From: Lethocerus indicus
Lineage: Eukaryota; Arthropoda; Insecta; Hemiptera; Belostomatidae
Reading direction: 5' to 3'
Assembly: GCA_019843655.1 (NCBI GenBank)
Contig: JACDQD010000005.1
Location: 9,141,575-9,205,574 of the forward strand
DNA: 64,000 bases
Under the pieces are notes generated by a model, which made no database searches, had not been told where the DNA came from, and saw nothing but the letters and a program-made list of their open reading frames with translations. Made by a program: the position numbers and the translations under genes. Every line of letters begins with the position of its first letter. The first letter of the stretch is position 1. Positions 1 to 44,131 of this stretch are shown here, in pieces.

Positions 1-229
1 TAAAAAAAATATAATAAAATAACCGGGAAATAAAGATAATACAGGCAGGCGGGAGGTCATACAGACAATGGATAATTTTTTCTTGCCTAAATAACGGTCG
101 TTATTATAATTATTATCATAGTCGTCGTCATCGTCACATCCATTTTTATAACAATATGTACAAAACGCAAAATAACAAATAATTAAAAAGGAAAAAAGGC
201 CGAAAACAAATGGAGAAGTAGTGTCGGTG

Positions 230-32053
<31,824 letters not shown>

Positions 32054-32112
32054 GGTGCGGCGGTATAGCCCCGACGGGGCCGTCTGATCCCTGTCGTTAA
32101 GCTCCGAGAGTC

Positions 32113-32134
32113 TGTGTGTGTGTGTGTGTGTGTG
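32113..32134. repeat. (GT)n microsatellite
   Basis: About 11 TG dinucleotides in the hppy 5' region. Confidence 0.95.
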
Positions 32135-33419
32135 GGGGAGCCGCTCAGCTGAAACCCAGAGGGTCCGAAAGGAGCGCCATCAAATAGAGGGGGGGGTGGA
32201 GGCCGCCGCCTCTTTAGGGACGGGAGGAGCCGGGGGCGGCACTACCCGGGGCTACATGTCACCCCTGTCTCCTCTGTCCTGGCTCCACTCGAGAGTTCCT
32301 GGAGGCGGATATACCCGGCAGACACTCGGCGTACGACACTATAAGGGCCTGGAGAACTGTGCGAGTGCGGCGAGGGGCCTGCGCGTCTCTAGCTCCCGGT
32401 CAGCTGATCGGCTAACAGTGTTTACCCCCACTCTCCTCCCTGCACACAAAATTCCCCGCTGTCGTCAAGTTTTCCCCCGTTCTAATATAACAACATTAGC
32501 CTACTCTTTTCTACTGACTCAGGGGTTCTCCACCATTTTTATGTTCGCACCCTAAAAAATTTTAATACGAAGTAAAATCGGTACTAAAAAAAACCCGCGC
32601 CGCTATTTGCCCGCCACTGCCTTAAAGTAAGAAGGTATTCAAAAAATGTGCGCGAAACAAATTTATATAATCAATTTTTAATAGTATATAAACAGAAAAA
32701 AAACAGGATATTAAAACCTAAAAAATCAATTTTTCGTCCACGCGCGATATTTATAACTTCTATAACTAATGTTCAAATTTTCATTAGCCAATTTAAATTT
32801 ATGACAAAAATGACTCTTTATTTTTTAAAATAAAATAATCACCGGGAAAAAATAATCTTTTATTTGTTAAAAGTTTTCGAAAATGTGGTACTTTGTGTCT
32901 ACGATAAATAGTCTTACCCTGAATACGGTTAAGGGGCTAATCGGAAGTTTTCATTCCTATACAAAACTGCAGCCCTTTAGATACAATTTTATACCATTCA
33001 CGAGTATAGATTTCCTGAACTCTCCCTTCCCTCTCACATGATTGTTTTATTAAAATATACTGACAGGGTGATTATCTAACTCAAGAATGCCGGTTAGAAT
33101 TCGGCCCTATAAACCCCTTTCTTATAACGAGGGCGGGTTATGGCTGAGGATTTGTAACAGGGACAAATCGGTTGCCGCCTGCAAATAGAAGTCCTTGGTT
33201 AGATCGATTCGGCGTGAACGCATAGGGCCTGGCTAAAATAATTATATTAGATAGCACGCAGCACTATTAAGTTGAACTACAAGTGCGCACTTGTTGGCTG
33301 CTCAGTGCACCATAAAAGCGCTGCTCCACAATATTGCTAGCAATAATAACTCAAAATAAAGCGAAACAATGAGGGGATAAATTGAAAATAAAAACCGGGA
33401 ACAGAATTAAATATCTTTC

Positions 33420-33550
33420 TATTAATTAGCTTAGATGGTATTTAGAATAATCTCACCCGCATAAGGAAACAACGGTCACGACCACAAATGTTCGTAGATT
33501 TCCAGTTCGTAGATTCACAGCTTCCTTGATTTCTTTTTCAGGACTAAAAA
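33420..33550. repeat. Diverged dispersed repeat, copy B
   Basis: Partner of 29625-29770, in the same orientation. See copy A for the shared blocks. Confidence 0.5.
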
Positions 33551-35015
33551 TATTCGCAAACTTTCCTGCAGGTATACATTTATTTTAGGACCTGATATAT
33601 AGTTTTCTTAAAGTACCGATATACTGTTCTTTTTCCATTTCGTTGTTCGAGAACTGCAAAAGTCATTCGGAAATGTTTGGAACCGGTTGGAAAGGGCAAA
33701 TTTTCATGAGAATTGGCAGACATGGCAGAGATGTACAGGCATTCCAAAGTGCTCCAGGAAATGGATTACATTCCTGGAACGGTTATTAAAAAAGGTACTG
33801 GACATCGAAAAATGATAATGTTTACAGGTCGACGCTATAAGGGACAGTTGTCCGATTCATTGCCTGTTAATTAACCCCATCTAAAATATAGCGCGGCAGA
33901 TTTGTGTCTTCCGGGATGAAGGTAATTGGAGATATTCCTTAAATACGCCAGGTTATTAGTTGATTTCGCTTGACCGCTTCAACATTCTCTCACTGGTAGC
34001 GATTTCGCTGTTCCGCGTGATTGCTTTGTCGGCAGCCAACGTGCCGAGTGTCCAAATGGGGGCCTGGAAACGGTAAATCGTGCGAGTGATGATATTCCGC
34101 ACCCTGCGGGAATACCAATCGCCTTGGATTAAATACCACTTAGCTATGAGCGAACCTACGCTCGAACCCCCAAATCGATCGATACCTTCGAATTCTATAT
34201 ATTTTCGAAATATATATTCTATATATATTTCGCTCGAATTATTATAAATCGATTGAGTGTTCTATGCGTTAATTGAGAGACTTCCTACGCAAGGGATTAA
34301 ATAAAAAAATGAAAATTCCAAAGCGACTCCATAATTAAAAGACTCATACAGGGTTGGCAGCTTTCCCGGTTTCTAAAATTGTTTGCGTTGTTAATCAGCA
34401 ATCGGCACTGGCCATTGACATTATCTTTGTCAGGTTGGTATGCATGGCACAATTCTGGTGAGTCCCCATCCATTCTTAAGATATATAATAATACATTTTT
34501 CTGAAATTTGTACGCCGTTGATTCACTGTGCGACTGCAAATTCGAGGATCTGTTTCATGAAATCTATTTCATGTACGAAATTTATAATCGACAGCGTTAA
34601 AGTTTAAACATGCCGAAATCTGCTAGGTTCTACAAATTATGTGGCGACGCATTTCAATTTATATATTTAAAAAAGGGAAAATACGATGCAGAAGCATTTT
34701 GGAAGCATCGCATTTCAAATTTTGTGTTCTTTCGTTGCAGGGCAACCGACATGCCAAACTGGCCTACTGAAGACAAATCCACGGAAGGTGGCGGGCGACC
34801 GGATCTTGCCCCAGCGGGCGGGGACAGAAGATCGAGGTAATACAAATCAAATTTTTGTTTTGATATCTCCGAAATGCAGGGCAACTTGTTGAAAAATTAG
34901 ACGTACATACCTCAGTGTATTAATAACGGAATGCTACTGATGTCGGTTGAGACGCCGAAAGATGATCTGGCCTAAATTTAGATACTTGTTAGGACGGCGT
35001 GCGAGGATTGGTAAT

Positions 35016-35027
35016 GCCGCCATCTTG
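35016..35027 (-). promoter_or_regulatory. YY1/Pleiohomeotic-like site
   Basis: GCCGCCATCTTG is the complement of the YY1/Pho core CAAGATGGCGGC. It lies about 1 kb upstream of the cyclin C ATG in the divergent spacer. Function inferred from motif only. Confidence 0.4.
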
Positions 35028-36048
35028 CCGTCTTCAATCTCCAATAGCCGCTTCGGCCTTACGACCAGTTCAGGCTTCTCTCGCCGTTCTGTAGAGAAAT
35101 TCGTTCGAACCAGTAGCATATTTCAGACAACATTTAAGCAATATTCAGTCCCCCCCTCTGAAACAGTAATAATTATTCAGTAAAAACATCCGTAGTAGTC
35201 ATTATATAAAGTGGTTCCCGAGGCCATCATCTGTCGTTTTACCTTTTCAATTAATATTGTTATTTACGAGCTGAAATTGTAAAGGGTGTTATTATATCTC
35301 CAAACTGAGCCTACTCTTTGTCAACAACCAGACAACTCTATCAAAACACACGACTTGAACAACTAGTTGAGTAACCAAATAAAATGAAATTTCGCGCAAT
35401 GTGTCTATCAAATTTAAAGCATAAAATATATACGATATTCTCGATTGGACAAATGGTTTCACATTAAACGGCATATTTTTTAAGTAAAATAGAAAAATGT
35501 TGAAATCAACTGAAAAAAAATTGCATATCTATATTAGTAATTTATAGATTGTAAATAGGATCCAAACGATAAATTTTTTTCTATAAAAGCTTAATCCGCC
35601 CGAGGTATATAACAGTACAACATTCTATTACATTTTGTACAAAAAGGTATTGATCATTTCTCATTTTATGTTTTATGTTAGTGCCTTTAGTGAAAAACAC
35701 GTTGGCCACCCTGGCTGGTAGCGGCCGCCATTGTGATACCGTTTGCATTTTGTACAGGCCCAACTCAGTTAGGGAATAACTGATGTCTGTTTCGAAAAAC
35801 CGGCAACAAAGTATCTTATTTTTCATTCGGCCAAAGTCCGATTAAAATTGAATATTCAAATTTCCACCGACCGCAATAAGGGACACGGCTCGTAAGGGAA
35901 TTGGCCGTCACTGGCTGGTGGTCCAGCTTGCAGTGCTCGTAGCTGGCCAAAAATTGATACCGCTTTTCTCTTGCAGTATGCATTTCTGAAGGGGTTCCTC
36001 CGACTAGACGGAAAAGGGGGAAAATATCGTCGATTCGACCGGCCGAAA

Positions 36049-36080
36049 ATGGCCGGAAACTTCTGGCAAAGTTCCCACTA
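36049..36080 (+). CDS. CycC: CycC exon 1
   Basis: ATG in CGAAAATGG context; encodes [10 protein letters not shown] plus TA. Donor TA|GTAAGT. Confidence 0.96.
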
Positions 36081-37987
36081 GTAAGTCACAAAAACTGAGG
36101 AGAGGCGTTCGGTTATTGTTTATCGGCGAAAACGTTAAATTTACACGATTTGTTCTCAATTGCAGTCACCAATGGGTGCTGGACAAGCAGGATTTAATAC
36201 GAGAACGACAGTACGACCTGAGCATACTCAGCGATGAAGAATATCAGAAAATATTCATTTTCTTCTCCAATTGTGAGGCAGACATTCTGTTTTTTTTTTT
36301 TTCTATACTCCTTTATCTCTCTTTGAAGCGGTTTTCGGTAATTCTCTCGTCGCTTTTACAGTTATACAGATATTGGGCGAGCAGCTGAAGCTGAGACAAC
36401 AGGTGATCGCGACAGCGACTGTCTATTTCAAAAGGTTCTACGCCCGAAACTCCCTCAAATGCATCGATCCTCTGCTGTTGGCCCCGACCTGCGTTTTTCT
36501 GGCGTCGAAAGTCGAAGAGTTCGGTGTCATTTCGAACAGCCGGCTCATTTCCACTTGTCAGACGGTCGGTGAGTAATAAATCTTGGTTGAACTTGTGAAG
36601 AAAGCAGCCTAGTGACATATATTATGCGTCCATTTGTAATAACTTTGTCTTTAAGGTAAGACGGAGGATCCTAGATGCATAAGGTGTTATTGTTGACGCA
36701 CTATTAACACTTCTTACCAAATTGTTAATCGAATTTAAATTTAAAACATTATTTGAATTTTAAATAGCCTGTGTTATCTATTTTGAATTCGGCCTATTCT
36801 TTGCACGTAAGCCTGGTTAGGTTATATAAAATATAACTAATATTACAGTTATTTTTTACATATATTAGAATTCCAACTCTTGAGCTACTTTTCCACTTAC
36901 CTTATGGTTTGAGGGGGCTCCATTAGGAATATGAGTCAAAACATAACCCCTGGGTGAGTTAACTGTAATTTTAGCATTTAGAATAGTTTAACCATCAGTA
37001 ACTAATTAAAATAGTTTGTATGGAAAATTATATAGAGAAATGGAAACAGATATATGTCTTTATCCTGGGGAAAATATTGAATTGGATCATATATGCTTTT
37101 TCTGTTCTAATAAAGGATTTGTTAATATTTTCAAATTTTTCATTTTAGAAAATGTCTGGTTTGATTTTGAAGTGCGCAACCAGTTGGCAAATTAATATTG
37201 ACGTGTGCAGAAACGACATGACTTGTATTACATTCAATCTTGTCAGGAGCTGTTAAAGGAGCTCATCAGAAAAATGTAATTGTTGCAGTGAAAAACAAAT
37301 TCAGCTACGCGTACAGCCAAGAGTTCCCGTACAGGACGAACCACATACTCGAATGCGAGTTCTACCTGCTGGAGAACCTCGACTGCTGCCTGATAGTGTA
37401 CCAGCCGTACAGGCCCCTGCTCCAGCTGCTCCAGGACATCGGCCACGAGGAACAGCTGTTGGCTCTCGCGTGGAGGGTCGTAAACGACTCGCTGCGCACT
37501 GACGTCTGCCTCCTCTATCCGCCCTATCAGATTGCCATAGGTTAATAAGCCTTGTGTGTCTTTTATTTGGTAATACACTGCGTAGGAGCCCCTCGGGGCA
37601 TTCGGACGTGGAGTTTGGCAGTTTGAATCCGCCTGCATGGCATGGACATTAGCTTCTAATTGGTAGTAGGAATGCCGATAAGAGAAATAAGCACTCAGTT
37701 TTAAGCGAGGAATAAAACATTATATTTGAATATGCGTTGTCCAATTTACATATCAATGAGTGATCAAAATTATGGCAGAATATTATTGTCGTGTACAGGA
37801 AATATATTTATACAGAATATGGTATACACTTTTCTAGTCCATTTAATAAAATATACCAGGACAGTAATAATGTAGTTAGATTATTATGAAAATTGGGGGG
37901 AGCTACAGAAGGGTTGGAATGAGGCAACTGTGGTCAGTTATACGGTGTTTAGGATTTTTGGTAGTTAGAATATGCATGCATGGATGG

Positions 37988-38033
<46 letters not shown>

Positions 38034-38933
38034 GTGTAATATTAAACTAGACACTGTTCCTTATTGAATGCATTAAAGTAAGATATAAAACCACCTTTTT
38101 TTTATACATATCTCGCTGCTAGTGGTTTCTTGTTTTTTACAGATTAGATTGTTGTTTAAAAATATAGGTATTGAAAAAATTAAAATTTGATGACAAACTA
38201 CAATACATATAATACATTTCTCGATGTGAGTTACTTAAGAAGTTTTAATTTTTGATCTATTTTCTGAATTTATACTGTAGATATAATTGAGGCTAAAAAA
38301 TGTTTTTAAATTTTAAGAATTAAATGTTTCACAATTAAATAATAATAATATAGTTTAGAATACCTGTTTTGTGGTCTGCTAGAGGTTGGAATACCGTAGA
38401 TTTCTTGTGTTTCTGTCTCCTTCCACCGCTTTGGTTTTTTTTTGTCACTTTTGGCACTTTGGATGTTTTGTGGGCATGCTCACTGCACTGTCACTGTGAC
38501 TCGTACTGTCGGGAGACAGAAACACACAAAATTTACAATAATAATATATATTTAAGTTAAGAAAGGTCTCGTAGATGTGCTCCTTATGTAGAGACAGTAG
38601 TTGGTTACTTCAACTACAGATGCCCAATGGGTAAACGTGAAATCCTCATTTGCAGGCAGCGTTAGTACCGCCATCGCGTATTATTTGTAATATCGTTTTA
38701 TTAAATCATTTTTTTTTTGTGGCAATGCAGGATGCCTGCAGATAGCGTGCGTAGTCCTTCAGAAGGACCTGAAGACGTGGTTCGCCGAATTGAACGTCGA
38801 CATCGAGAAGATACAGGAGATAGTGAGGTACGTGATAAACCTGTTCGAGTTGTGGAAGACGTACGACGAGAAGAAGGACATACAGGCGCTGTTGGCCAAG
38901 ATGCCGAAGCCGAAGACGCAGCCGACCAGATAG
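36049..38933 (+). CDS. CycC: Cyclin C, Mediator CDK8-module cyclin; complete five-exon coding region
   Basis: Five exons join in phase to 801 nt (266 residues), the usual insect length. The protein starts [20 protein letters not shown]. It contains the first cyclin box ([40 protein letters not shown]) and the second box ([54 protein letters not shown]), and ends [10 protein letters not shown]. Known: cyclin C pairs with CDK8/19 in the Mediator kinase module in the nucleus; it also has a mitochondrial stress role in some species. The gene is divergent from hppy and convergent with GCH1. Odd: the usual Ala before CLQIACV is Gly, made across the exon 4/5 junction; exon 4 has two in-frame acceptors. 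Confidence 0.97.
36166..36272 (+). CDS. CycC: CycC exon 2
   Basis: A 107-nt exon after AATTGCAG encoding [20 protein letters not shown] and [15 protein letters not shown]; donor T|GTGAGG. Confidence 0.96.
36362..36568 (+). CDS. CycC: CycC exon 3 (first cyclin box)
   Basis: A 207-nt exon from [20 protein letters not shown] to LISTCQTV. The acceptor is TTTTACAG at 36361; the nearby TATACAG would break frame. Donor G|GTGAGT. Confidence 0.96.
36569..37288. other. CycC intron 3
   Basis: A 0.72-kb intron. Its last 42 nt can be retained as exon by use of the distal acceptor; otherwise nothing recognised. Confidence 0.7.
37289..37540 (+). CDS. CycC: CycC exon 4 (second cyclin box)
   Basis: A 252-nt exon using the proximal acceptor [29 protein letters not shown] through [14 protein letters not shown] distal acceptor at 37246 adds 14 in-frame codons. 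Donor G|GTTAAT is weak. Confidence 0.93.
37992..38029. repeat. (TA)n microsatellite
   Basis: About 19 TA dinucleotides. Confidence 0.95.
38353..38536 (-). repeat. Hairpin retroelement copy 10 with target duplication
   Basis: Tail at left (GTTTAGAATACCTGTTTTGT); most of the second arm is deleted; ends ACACAAAATTTAC. AATAATAATATA flanks it at 38341-38352 and 38537-38548 (low-complexity target). Confidence 0.85.
38731..38933 (+). CDS. CycC: CycC exon 5 with stop
   Basis: A 203-nt exon after [27 protein letters not shown], then [20 protein letters not shown], to [11 protein letters not shown] and TAG at 38931-38933. Confidence 0.96.
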
Positions 38934-39021
38934 CTAGCGGAAGACATGCAGTCGAACATACAATAGTCGCCAGTCCGCCTGCATTTCGTAAACCTCATTT
39001 TGCACACACACACACACACAG

Positions 39022-39027
39022 AATAAA
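39022..39027 (+). promoter_or_regulatory. Polyadenylation signal of CycC
   Basis: AATAAA about 90 nt after the CycC stop, just beyond a short (CA)n tract. Confidence 0.55.
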
Positions 39028-39399
39028 AGAAACAGTAAATCACCGCAGACAGCAATTTATCTGTTCGTGAAAACAGCTTTTTTTTTTTAAAAATTGCGAA
39101 CACAAGGGGCGTTCAACAGAAATGAATTAGTTCGGAATAAAGTAGTTTTCTCTGTCTTCTGTCTCTTCACGCCGGTTTCGGCCGCTTCTGTAGAACTTTT
39201 CTGTCCGTAGGGTGGCATATTATATTGGCCGCTAGCTGTGTATACTATTTGCACGGTCACTCCATGTATGTGTTCTACTAAATTATATTTGTATAGACTA
39301 AGTGTACAGTCCTCATCCTTGTTCTTTATAGATGAGCTATCTTTTTTAACCAAATACCTACTGATCTGAAAAGAATGGTGTAGGAAACAAGGTCAGATT

Positions 39400-39401
<2 letters not shown>

Positions 39402-39436
<35 letters not shown>
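39402..39436. repeat. (TA)n microsatellite
   Basis: About 17 TA dinucleotides. Confidence 0.95.
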
Positions 39437-39438
<2 letters not shown>

Positions 39439-40445
39439 TAGAAAACAAGGACAGAACCTCATACACAGATGCACAGAGGTTTTAGGGGTAAGTATTTGGC
39501 TAACAGACATGACTGATTTATAAAGAACGAAGACAGGGAACTTTGTACATTTGACCGATACATTGTATGGAAAAATATCCACGTATAAAATATACATTAA
39601 ATCGGAAGGACAAGTCACCGAATGAAGAATATCGACATTCTCAAACACCAACAACAATCCTTGCGGTATATTAAAGAAGTAAATAACACCCGATAGCAAT
39701 TAGGAAACAAAGTCCATGGTAAAATTGAAGCGACAGGATGATCAGTCCTACTGACTGTCCTACAGAAGATCGAGAAAACTACAGTAATAAGTGAATTCAT
39801 CGTAGGGGCTATTCGAAAACGTTTTAAACGAATACTTGACATATAGGCCCGCGGCATTAAAGTTTCGTAATATGATTTCTCGTTATTCGGGTTGGAATTA
39901 TTAATTGAAGCCGCCCTATTGTGTATTATAAATTTTTGTGGCCTGGAGCTCGCCTGCTGCCGAAAGACCCGGATAACCGTGCGGGTAGGTTGCGCTTTTG
40001 GCCCGAAAAGAGTTTTTTTTATTTCTTTTTTAACTTTAGTGCGGAATTTATTTGCGAATATAAAATTTATTACAGCCCGTAAAAAAGGTGATTTCCGGAT
40101 ATTTTTGTTTCTGTACTCTTGAGTTTTTGGGGGCGGGGGGGGGATAATATTTCTATGGCATCTCGAGCTTCTATCTTCAAACAAGCGAATAACAATGCTA
40201 CTATCTCGGCCGAGAGGTAATAACTTATCATTTTATTTATATATAAGTTGTACACATAGTTGTAATGAAGAAATGTTGAGCCAATGACTTGATATATATA
40301 TAAAATAGTATAATATTAAACTAGACACATGTTCCTTATTGAATGTATCAGAGTAAGATATAAAGCAAAAGTGTTTGTTTATACATATCTCGGTGTGAGT
40401 GTTTTCTTGTTTCATACATTTCAGATTGTTGTTTAAAAATATTTA

Positions 40446-40446
<1 letters not shown>

Positions 40447-40511
<65 letters not shown>
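40447..40511. repeat. (TG)n/(TA)n microsatellite
   Basis: A short GT run passing into about 28 TA dinucleotides, the longest such tract in the window. Confidence 0.95.
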
Positions 40512-40514
<3 letters not shown>

Positions 40515-41760
40515 TATAGGTCTTGAAAAAGTTGAAATTTGTTGACAGACTACAATACAATGATATGTTTCTCGATGTGAATTACAAAAAAGAGACAGCC
40601 ATACGATTTATTAATATGGTGTCTCGAGAAGTTCCTTGTTAAAGTTTTTTTCTGAAATTATACTGTAGATATAAAATTGTGGGGGAGAAAAGAAGTGTTT
40701 TAAAATTTCTCCTATACTGAAAATTACTGTTAGAGGCTTACCTTGGCTATCGAAAGATTTTGTTTATCCATCAATTAGGTATAGCCAATTTGCGATATGT
40801 TTTTAATTATTAAAGAATTTATCGTTTTTACACAAAAAAAATTCACTGTATTTAAAAATTAGCGAAAGAATAGTTTGTGTTAATATTCCTACAGTGTTGT
40901 ATTTACTTAGTAATATTTATTTAGTATTAATTTAATGTATTTATAGTGCAGGCATTTTCCTTTTGTACGACGGAAAACTTTTATAGAGAAATAATGCTCG
41001 AAATCAAGATTGCGAAGCTTTGTTTTATTCCATGAGCGTTCCAATGTTTTTTTTTTAGAAAAGGGGCGTTTTTGATGTAAATAGATAAACTTCAAAACTT
41101 ATTTCTGTCTGTATTAGAAACATTTTAAGTTCACAGTGGAGCTAAGCTCGCCCGTTAGGCAATCCAGAAAGATGTTTCTTTGAAATGTGCTCCGAATTAC
41201 TAATGTTAGTCGGAATTTACAAATCTCAAAATTACTGACAACTAATTCCTTATCTTCGCTTTCGTGGGGGGCTGAGAAAACTTATTAGCTTTAACCTGAG
41301 TAATATTTGAACATAACACGACTAGACCTCTAACCGTGATTTCTGTTTGTTGACAGCGTTATCTATAGGCTATGTATTTTTTAGAACGTATAAAGAGATG
41401 AATCGACAGAAAGGAGAATTAACTTGTAACAAGTCGGATATCCTGTTTAGACTTTATTTAGATTGACTGAAAATATAATTTCTTAAAAATATTTTGCACT
41501 GCGTTTTATTTCTAAGGTTCCCCATTCCACTTGACCACAGACTGATGTTACAGTTGCGGTATTAATGTGTGTAGTATTATTTATTACATTAGAAAACTGC
41601 TAGAGTAAAAAAAATGATGGATGTTTTAACCTGGACTAGATCAGGGATTATCATGTGTTAGTGTTATTTATTACATTATATATTATATTAATTATATTAT
41701 GATCAATAACCGAAGAGTACCAAAAAAATGTAACAATGTTACCAAATTACCATATGTTAA

Positions 41761-41954
41761 CCCTCTATGGCCCCGGGTAAATTTCATTTCAATTTATCGA
41801 GATTTTACCAAATAATTATAACTTTTTTCCTGAGAAAAGAGGGATAAATCCTAATCCTATAAGGTTGTCAAGACAACCAATATCAATATCATTTTTTTTT
41901 TCATATGCATATATAGGTTTATAATTGTTAATTTTTTATTCATTGATGAGGGTC
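41761..41954. mobile_element. piggyBac-like MITE, degenerate copy
   Basis: TTAA at 41757-41760 is followed by CCCTCTATGGCCC and the same interior as 46420-46646 (TTTCAATTTATCGAGATTTT, CAACCAATATCAATATCA). The right terminal repeat has decayed to GAGGGTC next to TTAA. Confidence 0.72.
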
Positions 41955-42005
41955 TTAAATTGGTGTTAAAACCTGAGAAATTTCCTCGACGAAATGCTAC
42001 AGCCT

Positions 42006-42176
42006 GCGCCATCTAGCGGTGAGACCTGAAAACGAGGTGTTGTGATTTCGACACGCCCACGCCATCTAGCGGTGAGACCAGAAAACAAAGTGTTGCGATT
42101 TTGAAACACCCGCGCCATCTACTGGCGAAACCTCAAAACGGCGTTTCGATTTCGACACGCCCGCGCCATCTAGCGG
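42006..42176 (-). promoter_or_regulatory. Tandem array of four CTCF-consensus sites (putative insulator)
   Basis: Sites at 42006-42019, 42059-42072, 42112-42125 and 42163-42176. Minus-strand cores are CCGCTAGATGGCGC, CCGCTAGATGGCGT, CCAGTAGATGGCGC and CCGCTAGATGGCGC. All fit CC(A/G)(G/C)(C/T)AG(A/G)(G/T)GGC. Repeat units are 53, 53 and 51 bp and share GAGACC-AAAAC and CGAC/GAAACACGCCC blocks. The array is GC-rich in AT-rich surroundings, between two convergent genes. Binding is inferred. Confidence 0.65.
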
Positions 42177-44109
42177 CCGCCGGCCGAACCAACCCGGCCG
42201 AAGTATCAGGAGGTAGACCTCCTGTGAGCTCATGTTCTCCTGATACAAAGTTTCGTTTTCGGGCCGAGGCCGGCAGATTTTTACGCCGGTCGAAATGTGA
42301 CCTTGAAAATTCAATTACGGATTCTCCTCAGTAATAATTACGGAAAATTATGACTTTATTAAATTATTTTTAAAAAATTTGGGAAAATAATTGGTCTTTT
42401 TTTTTTATTGTTGTATCGGCTTGAACCATTTTTGACCAGTGGCTTACAAATTAATCGAAGGCTTAAAATTCATATTTATGTCGAACGAATACATTTATTA
42501 CCGCATAATAGCGCTATCTTTTTTAAGACGTACTGCTTCAACGTTTTTATGCCTGTTAATAATAGTATTTAATTCAAGCAATTCAGCGTCCATTTCTTTC
42601 GATAAATCTCATCAATAATGGTAATAAAGACCGCGCTTGGCGGCTAAGATCAATTTGGGGCGTGCCAAAAGGGAAAATCGGTAATATTTCGGTTGTTTAT
42701 TCCTGGAGGAATTGGCTCCACTGTCGGGCTTGCTAAATATACCGCATCTGAGTTAGCTTTGACGTCTCTTCATTACGCGTCCAATGTGAAATTTTCCCTC
42801 TCTCAAGGCAAGTTTAGAAGTAAAAGGAATAAACAAAGAATTTAAAAAAAACATGATTCCGAATAAAATATATATTTTCGTATAATTGTACTTTAACATT
42901 TTCCTCTCTTTTTTCCACATTTATAATATATATATTTTTACAACAACAAATTCTGTATATATTATTGGACAATATTTATTTATAATAATAATAATTATAA
43001 TAATAGTAAGTACTAGCAATCAACAATAAATGCACATTCATCATTGGTCCGACTGGGGAGTGTATACAAATATTATATTTTCATACATACACATATATAT
43101 ATATATATATTATTGTCAAAAAAAATATATATTTATAAATATACTTATATATTTATATTTTTCTGCAGCTGAAAACTGGCCTGGGAAAATGAATTCATCG
43201 GAATATTAAAAACAAATATATTTTCAATAGTATAAATAGTAAAATATATTAATTTTCAAATAAAAATTAATGATTCAACAATTATTTTTACACGTGCACA
43301 ATTTGCAAGTTGATTTGATTATATCAACTGTGAAAAAAGTTTATTCAGCCGCTTCAAGTTGAATGAAGTCCTCCTGAAGGATCCTCGGCTTGGCCAGTTC
43401 TTTAGCTCGGTGTCATATTTTATTTTTTAACTTACTAATGTTCGATACTTAATTTCGAGTTCGGTACTTTTTGTTTATATTATTGGAATTGGGATGTTTA
43501 GGTTAAGTTAACCTCCCCCTGGGGGTCTTAATCCTATAAGCCCAGTTCGCACATAATATACTTACACAACTTATTTCAAGTCTGTCCACAATATATACTT
43601 TTATTACACACACAATATATATATATTTATTTATTGTATTCAGATACATTATATAATATATAAAATAACGTAACGATTTTATTTCGTTGATATATCATCA
43701 ATTATACAATAACAATATATAAATCCGTGATAACGCGTCACACATTACAAAAATAGTTTTATAAAATATATATCGATTATACAAAAGAAAAAAAAAGAAA
43801 TAAAACAAGGATCGATTGTATCGATGCGTTTATTAAAAACAATTCATAAAATTAAAAAAAACTAATAATTAAAAAAATTTAAAATAGAACCTTATTTAAA
43901 GGCAATAATATGTTTGTTACTTATGTATTTGTTTTTTTTTGTCCATACTACTATTATTTCGCTTAAAATTATACTCCACTCCACGACATTGCACAAAAAC
44001 GACTGGAATGTACAGACTACGATAGACATCGAAAGGAGCGCTTGAGCTTGGTCCACTTGAGGTATATGTAAATATTTATATATAAACATGTATAGACAGC
44101 TATACCGTA

Positions 44110-44131
44110 TTATATATATATATATATATAT
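44110..44131. repeat. (TA)n microsatellite
   Basis: About 11 AT dinucleotides. Confidence 0.9.

Larger units (their letters stand above)
32054..36048. other. Spacer between divergent hppy and cyclin C genes
   Basis: A 4.0-kb spacer that must hold the 5' UTRs and promoters of both genes. 32054-32460 is GC-rich with a (GT)n tract and lies just upstream of the hppy ATG. 33420-33550 is a repeat copy. 35016-35027 holds a YY1/Pho-like site. No gene recognised; transcription starts cannot be placed. Confidence 0.6.
37541..38730. other. CycC intron 4
   Basis: A 1.2-kb intron with a (TA)n tract and hairpin copy 10. Confidence 0.8.

Noticed and set aside
32118..32555. 145-codon open frame on plus upstream of hppy
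   Set aside because: It starts inside a (GT)n tract and is opened by GC-rich 5' region sequence; no domain.
34947..35183. 78-codon frame in the hppy/CycC spacer
   Set aside because: No motif or splice support; position suits a 5' UTR or promoter region better than a gene.
39615..40184. 189-codon open frame on minus, the longest non-exonic frame
   Set aside because: It starts with TTG rather than ATG, its Pro run comes from a poly-G tract, and it shows no recognisable domain, splice context or insect-like codon pattern.
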